Assembly (NCBI GenBank): GCA_946886865.1
Contig: CAMPJI010000023.1
Span: 1 to 30,734, forward strand
Reading direction: 5' to 3'
From: an uncultured Lysobacterales bacterium
GTDB taxonomy: Bacteria > Pseudomonadota > Gammaproteobacteria > Xanthomonadales > Xanthomonadaceae
Length of the DNA stretch: 30,734 nucleotides
Made by a program: the position numbers and the translations under genes. Under the pieces are notes generated by a model that was not told the origin of the DNA, did not search any database, and saw only the letters and a program-made list of their open reading frames with translations. This document shows positions 27,879 to 30,734 of this stretch, one piece after another. Numbering within the stretch: the stretch's first letter is position 1; each line of letters starts with the position of its first letter.

Positions 27879-29755
27879 GCGCCGCCACCGCCACCGCGCT
27901 GAGGCTGGCCCTGGTCGGCAGCCCGAACTGCGGCAAGACCGCGCTGTTCAACCAGCTCACCGGCAGCCGCCAGAAGGTGGCCAACTACGCGGGTGTGACG
28001 GTGGAGCGCAAGGAAGGGCGTTTCCACGCCCCGTCGGGCCGCGAGTACGCGCTGCTGGACCTGCCGGGTGCCTACAGCCTGGATGCGGCGAGCCTCGACG
28101 AGGCGGTGACCCGCGACGTCTGCCGCGGCTTCTACCCAGGCGAGCCCACCCCCGACGTGCTGGTGTGCGTGGTGGATGCCACCAACCTGAGGTTGCACCT
28201 TCGCTTCGCGCTGGAGGTGCGTGAGCTCGCGCGCCAGGTCGGCCGGCCGATGGTGCTGGCGGTCAACATGATGGACGCCGCGCAGCGCCGCGGCATCGCG
28301 GTGGACCTGGGCGTGCTGGAGGCCGAACTCGGCGTGCCGGTGGTGCCGACCGTCGCCGTCCGCCACGACGGCGCCGCCGAACTGGTCGGCGCGCTGGATC
28401 GCACCGTGCAGCACCCGCAACCCCCGCGTGCTGGGCTGGCTGCGTCCGCCGCGGGCGACGCGCTGCACGCCGAAACCCGGCGCCTGCTGTCGCTCGCGGT
28501 CGACATGCCCCGCCGCACCGCGCAGGTGGACGACACGCTCGATCGCTGGCTGCTGCACCCGGTGCTGGGTCTCGTCTCGCTGGCGGTGGTGATGTTCCTG
28601 ATCTTCCAGGCGGTGTACGCCTGGGCCACGCCGGTGATGGACGTGATCGACGCCGGCACCGTGTGGCTCGGCGAAGCCGTCGGCGGCGCGTTGCCGGAAG
28701 GGCCGCTCAACAGCCTGCTGGTCGACGGCATCATCGCCGGCCTCGGCGGGGTGATCATCTTCCTGCCGCAGATCGTCATCCTCTTCGCCTTCATCCTGGC
28801 GCTGGAGGAATCGGGCTACCTGCCGCGGGCCGCGTTCCTGCTGGACCGAATGATGGCCGGCGCGGGCCTGTCGGGCCGCTCGTTCATCCCGCTGCTGTCG
28901 AGTTTCGCCTGCGCGATCCCCGGCATCATGGCGACGCGCTCGATCCAGGACCCGCGCGACCGGCTGGCGACGATCATGGTTGCGCCGCTGATGACGTGCT
29001 CGGCCCGCCTGCCGGTGTACGCGCTGCTGATCGGTGCGTTCATCCCGGCGCAATCCGTTGGCATCTTCAACATGCAGGGCCTCGTGCTGTTCGCCCTGTA
29101 CGCGGCCGGCATCCTCAGCGCGCTGCTGGTGTCGTGGATCATGAAGAAGTGGCGCCGCGACAAGGGCGAGCACGCCCTGATGCTCGAGCTGCCGTCCTAC
29201 CGCCTGCCGCACCCGCGCGACCTGCTGATCGGCCTGTGGGAGCGCGCCTGGATCTTCCTGCGCCGCGTCGGCGGCATCATCCTGGCGCTGACGGTGCTGC
29301 TGTGGTTCCTGCTGTCGTTCCCCGGGGCGCCCGAGGGCGCGACCGGCCCGGCCATCGACTACAGCTTCGCCGGCCGCATCGGCCATGCGCTGACGGCGAT
29401 CTTCGCGCCGATCGGCTTCAACTGGCAGATCTGCATCGCGCTGATCCCCGGCATGGCCGCGCGCGAGGTGGCGGTGTCGTCGCTGGCGACGGTGTACGCG
29501 CTGCAGGCCGCCGACGAGTCGGCGGCAACGGAGGCGCTGACGCCGATCATCACCGACACCTGGTCGCTCGCCACCGCGCTGTCGCTGCTGGTGTGGTTCA
29601 TCTACGCGCCGCAGTGCATTTCCACGCTCGCCACCATCAAGCGTGAGACGGGCTCGTGGCGGCAGGTGGCCATCGCGACCGGCTACCTGTTCGCGCTGGC
29701 CTACCTGGCGGCGTTCGTGACATACCGCGTCGCTTTGGCGCTGGGGGCGGGCTGA
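27875..29755 (+). CDS. feoB: Ferrous iron transporter B (GTPase-coupled permease)
   Basis: A 626-residue inner-membrane Fe2+ transporter. The N-terminal G domain has G1 GSPNCGKT (15-22), G2 in GVTVERKEG, G3 DLPG (62-65) and G4 NMMD (131-134), followed by a short GDI-like helical region. The membrane part (about 210-620) has two Gate-type repeats, with FACAIPGIMATRSI, LMTCSARLPVYALLIGAF and GMAAREVAVSSL carrying the conserved cysteines. It is shorter than E. coli FeoB (773 residues), mainly in the linker and C-terminus, which fits the compact form seen in other Xanthomonadaceae as I remember them. The Cys-rich end is supplied by the small gene that follows. Confidence 0.95.
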   Translation: MSAATATALRLALVGSPNCGKTALFNQLTGSRQKVANYAGVTVERKEGRFHAPSGREYALLDLPGAYSLDAASLDEAVTRDVCRGFYPGEPTPDVLVCVVDATNLRLHLRFALEVRELARQVGRPMVLAVNMMDAAQRRGIAVDLGVLEAELGVPVVPTVAVRHDGAAELVGALDRTVQHPQPPRAGLAASAAGDALHAETRRLLSLAVDMPRRTAQVDDTLDRWLLHPVLGLVSLAVVMFLIFQAVYAWATPVMDVIDAGTVWLGEAVGGALPEGPLNSLLVDGIIAGLGGVIIFLPQIVILFAFILALEESGYLPRAAFLLDRMMAGAGLSGRSFIPLLSSFACAIPGIMATRSIQDPRDRLATIMVAPLMTCSARLPVYALLIGAFIPAQSVGIFNMQGLVLFALYAAGILSALLVSWIMKKWRRDKGEHALMLELPSYRLPHPRDLLIGLWERAWIFLRRVGGIILALTVLLWFLLSFPGAPEGATGPAIDYSFAGRIGHALTAIFAPIGFNWQICIALIPGMAAREVAVSSLATVYALQAADESAATEALTPIITDTWSLATALSLLVWFIYAPQCISTLATIKRETGSWRQVAIATGYLFALAYLAAFVTYRVALALGAG

Positions 29756-30012
29756 TGGACGACGCCGGCCTCGTCGCGCAGCAGGTCATCGTGGCGGTGG
29801 CGGTCATGGGCGCCGGCGCGTACGTGGTGCGCCGGCAGTTCCCGCAGGCCGTGCGCCGCGCGCGGATGCGGCTGGCACTGGCGCTGGTGCGTCCGCAGCG
29901 GGCCGCCTGGTTGCAGCGGTTGGGTCGGCGCCTGGCCCCCGCGACGGCACCCGGCCCGGCCGGCGCGGCGTGCGGGCAGGCGGGCAGTTGCGGCGGGTGC
30001 TCGCCTGGCTGA
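29755..30012 (+). CDS. Small Cys-tailed membrane protein of the feo operon (DUF6587-like)
   Basis: An 85-residue protein whose ATG shares one base with the feoB stop (TGATG). It has one N-terminal hydrophobic helix (about residues 6-24), a strongly basic middle (RRARMRLALALVRPQRA) and a Cys-containing tail with C73, C79 and C82 (CGQAGSCGGCSPG). No FeoC-type winged helix is visible. The layout resembles FeoB-associated Cys-rich membrane proteins of other bacteria and the family I know as DUF6587. A role in accepting or handing over ferrous iron is inference from position and cysteines. The operon then ends at a long stem-loop. Confidence 0.78.
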   Translation: MDDAGLVAQQVIVAVAVMGAGAYVVRRQFPQAVRRARMRLALALVRPQRAAWLQRLGRRLAPATAPGPAGAACGQAGSCGGCSPG

Positions 30013-30035
30013 GCCGGCACGGCCGGACTTCTCCA

Positions 30036-30108
30036 TCCCCAACGCACTGAGGGATCCGCTGCCGCCCATGTGCAAGGGCGTGAAGCGGATCCCTCAGTGC
30101 GTTGGGGA
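30036..30108. repeat. 25-bp perfect inverted repeat between convergent genes
   Basis: The arms 30036-30060 and 30084-30108 are perfect inverted copies (one arm contains CAACGCACTGAGGGATCCGC), with a 23-base loop. It lies between the end of the feo operon and the end of the zinc-ribbon gene. The stem is long enough to act as a bidirectional termination or mRNA-protecting hairpin. No T-run follows. The arm sequence is not related to the two other repeat families in the window. Confidence 0.85.
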
Positions 30109-30155
30109 CCACGGGAAGGCGACGTCGATTGAAACCGGTCGGCGGCTGCCCGCCC

Positions 30156-30512
30156 TCAGTGCTTGCGCCGCCGGTGCAGCGGCACCTCGGTCGCTTCCAC
30201 CACCAGGCTGAAGGTGCGTTCCTCGCCCGGCTGCATGGCACCGACGCCGACGATCTGGCGGTTGATCTCGCGACCGCGGCCATCGCGGATCGCCAGCACC
30301 ATCGTGTATTCGCAGGCGCCGTCCGCAGGGGCGGGGATGGTCCCCTCCACCTGCAGCGGCGTCGATTTCAGCGTGGTGCCGGTGTTGGCCTCGGCGTCGA
30401 AGCGCAGGTGCCCGCGGCACTGCGGGCAGACGCTGGAACTCTCCAGGATCGTCGCCTTGCAGTGCGGGCAGGTGCGGGTGGCACCTGCGGTTCCCGGGCG
30501 GGTGGCACTCAT
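30156..30512 (-). CDS. Zinc-ribbon protein with a C-terminal beta domain, partner of bactofilin
   Basis: A 118-residue protein. The N-terminal zinc ribbon has C15, C18, C29 and C32 (CPHCK, then CPQCR), a C-x2-C-x10-C-x2-C pattern that should bind one zinc. The remainder (about 48-110) looks beta-rich (LQVEGTIPAPADGACEYTMVLAIRDG, then EERTFSLVVEATEV), like a small immunoglobulin-type or FxLYD-type fold; I do not recognise it with certainty. Its start overlaps the stop of the upstream bactofilin gene as ATGA, so the two proteins are made together. The function is unknown. Confidence 0.7.
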   Translation of the reverse strand: MSATRPGTAGATRTCPHCKATILESSSVCPQCRGHLRFDAEANTGTTLKSTPLQVEGTIPAPADGACEYTMVLAIRDGRGREINRQIVGVGAMQPGEERTFSLVVEATEVPLHRRRKH

Positions 30513-30734
30513 GCGGCGTCGTCGTTGCCCGCCTTGCTGCCGCCCTTGCCGGAGGCCTTGTCGCCCCAGCCGAAGTCGACCTGGCCGCGCATGCGCGCGC
30601 CGGTGGCCACGGTCAGCGAGCCGGCCTTGACGTCGCCGGTCAGCGCGCCCGATTCCAGCAGCTCGACCTTCTGTGCCGCCTCGATGTTGCCTTCCAGCTC
30701 GCCGGCGACGATGACCTTGTGGGCGCGCACGCCG
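30509..30734 (-). CDS. Bactofilin (polymer-forming cytoskeletal protein), C-terminal part
   Basis: The gene runs off the right edge, leaving the last 74 residues. They show short beta-strand repeats typical of the DUF583/bactofilin right-handed beta-helix (KVIVAGELEGNIEAAQKVEL, LESGALTGDVKAGSL, ATGARMRGQVDF), followed by a Gly/Lys/Ser-rich disordered tail. Bactofilins form filaments that place cell-wall or stalk-building enzymes. The first codon inside the window is a Gly with Val next, so the visible GTG is not taken as the start. It is coupled to the downstream zinc-ribbon gene. Confidence 0.82.
   Translation of the reverse strand, partial: GVRAHKVIVAGELEGNIEAAQKVELLESGALTGDVKAGSLTVATGARMRGQVDFGWGDKASGKGGSKAGNDDAA

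Overview
The window is a GC-rich (about 70 percent), densely packed chromosomal segment, read as the Xanthomonadaceae (Lysobacter / Luteimonas / Pseudoxanthomonas type). Four things suggest this: the protein set (TrpR/YerC-like gene fused onto a complete his operon, EfpL, bactofilin with a zinc-ribbon partner, a short FeoB with a small Cys-tailed protein), the strong codon bias, the many ATGA start/stop overlaps, and dispersed palindromic repeats of the GTAGGAGCGGC and GCCCGGGTAAGCG types. The genus is inference. I see no phage, insertion sequence, CRISPR array, tRNA or rRNA.

Layout. 1-897: 3' part of a histidine ammonia-lyase family gene. 904-975: hairpin repeat, then a convergent membrane diguanylate cyclase (1024-2850, minus). 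2997-10637: an uninterrupted plus-strand operon with a TrpR/YerC-like regulator followed by hisG-D-C-B-H-A-F-I, covering nearly all of histidine biosynthesis. A palindrome lies over the likely promoter and no attenuator leader is visible. 10853-12502: exported metallophosphoesterase. 12540-14546 (minus): mtnB-mtnD-mtnC of methionine salvage. 14669-17444 (minus): two tandem APC-type amino acid permeases ending in an intrinsic terminator. 17633-18199: Nudix hydrolase, overlapping tail-to-tail a CPA1-type Na+/H+ antiporter (18171-19445, minus). 19545-20111: EfpL. 20231-21001: HSD10-type short-chain dehydrogenase. 21207-27521 (minus): a leucine-catabolism run (methylglutaconyl-CoA hydratase, methylcrotonyl-CoA carboxylase alpha subunit, HMG-CoA lyase) with a three-PAS GGDEF-EAL protein overlapping its last gene. 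27595-30012: Fur-box-controlled feoA-feoB plus a small Cys-tailed membrane protein. 30036-30108: a 25-bp perfect stem-loop. 30156-30734 (minus): zinc-ribbon protein and the end of a bactofilin.

How the genes work together. The his operon makes histidine, while the partial gene at the left edge belongs to a histidine-degrading family. The mtn genes recycle methylthioadenosine to the methionine precursor. The liu genes turn 3-methylcrotonyl-CoA into acetoacetate and acetyl-CoA, and the HSD10-like enzyme may act in isoleucine or fatty-acid breakdown. FeoAB imports ferrous iron. Most of the window is ordinary metabolism. The points most worth following are the putative TrpR-family operator at the his operon, a HisB phosphatase domain without its zinc ligands, a c-di-GMP enzyme translationally coupled to leucine catabolism, the Cys-tailed Feo partner, and three families of long inverted repeats at gene boundaries.
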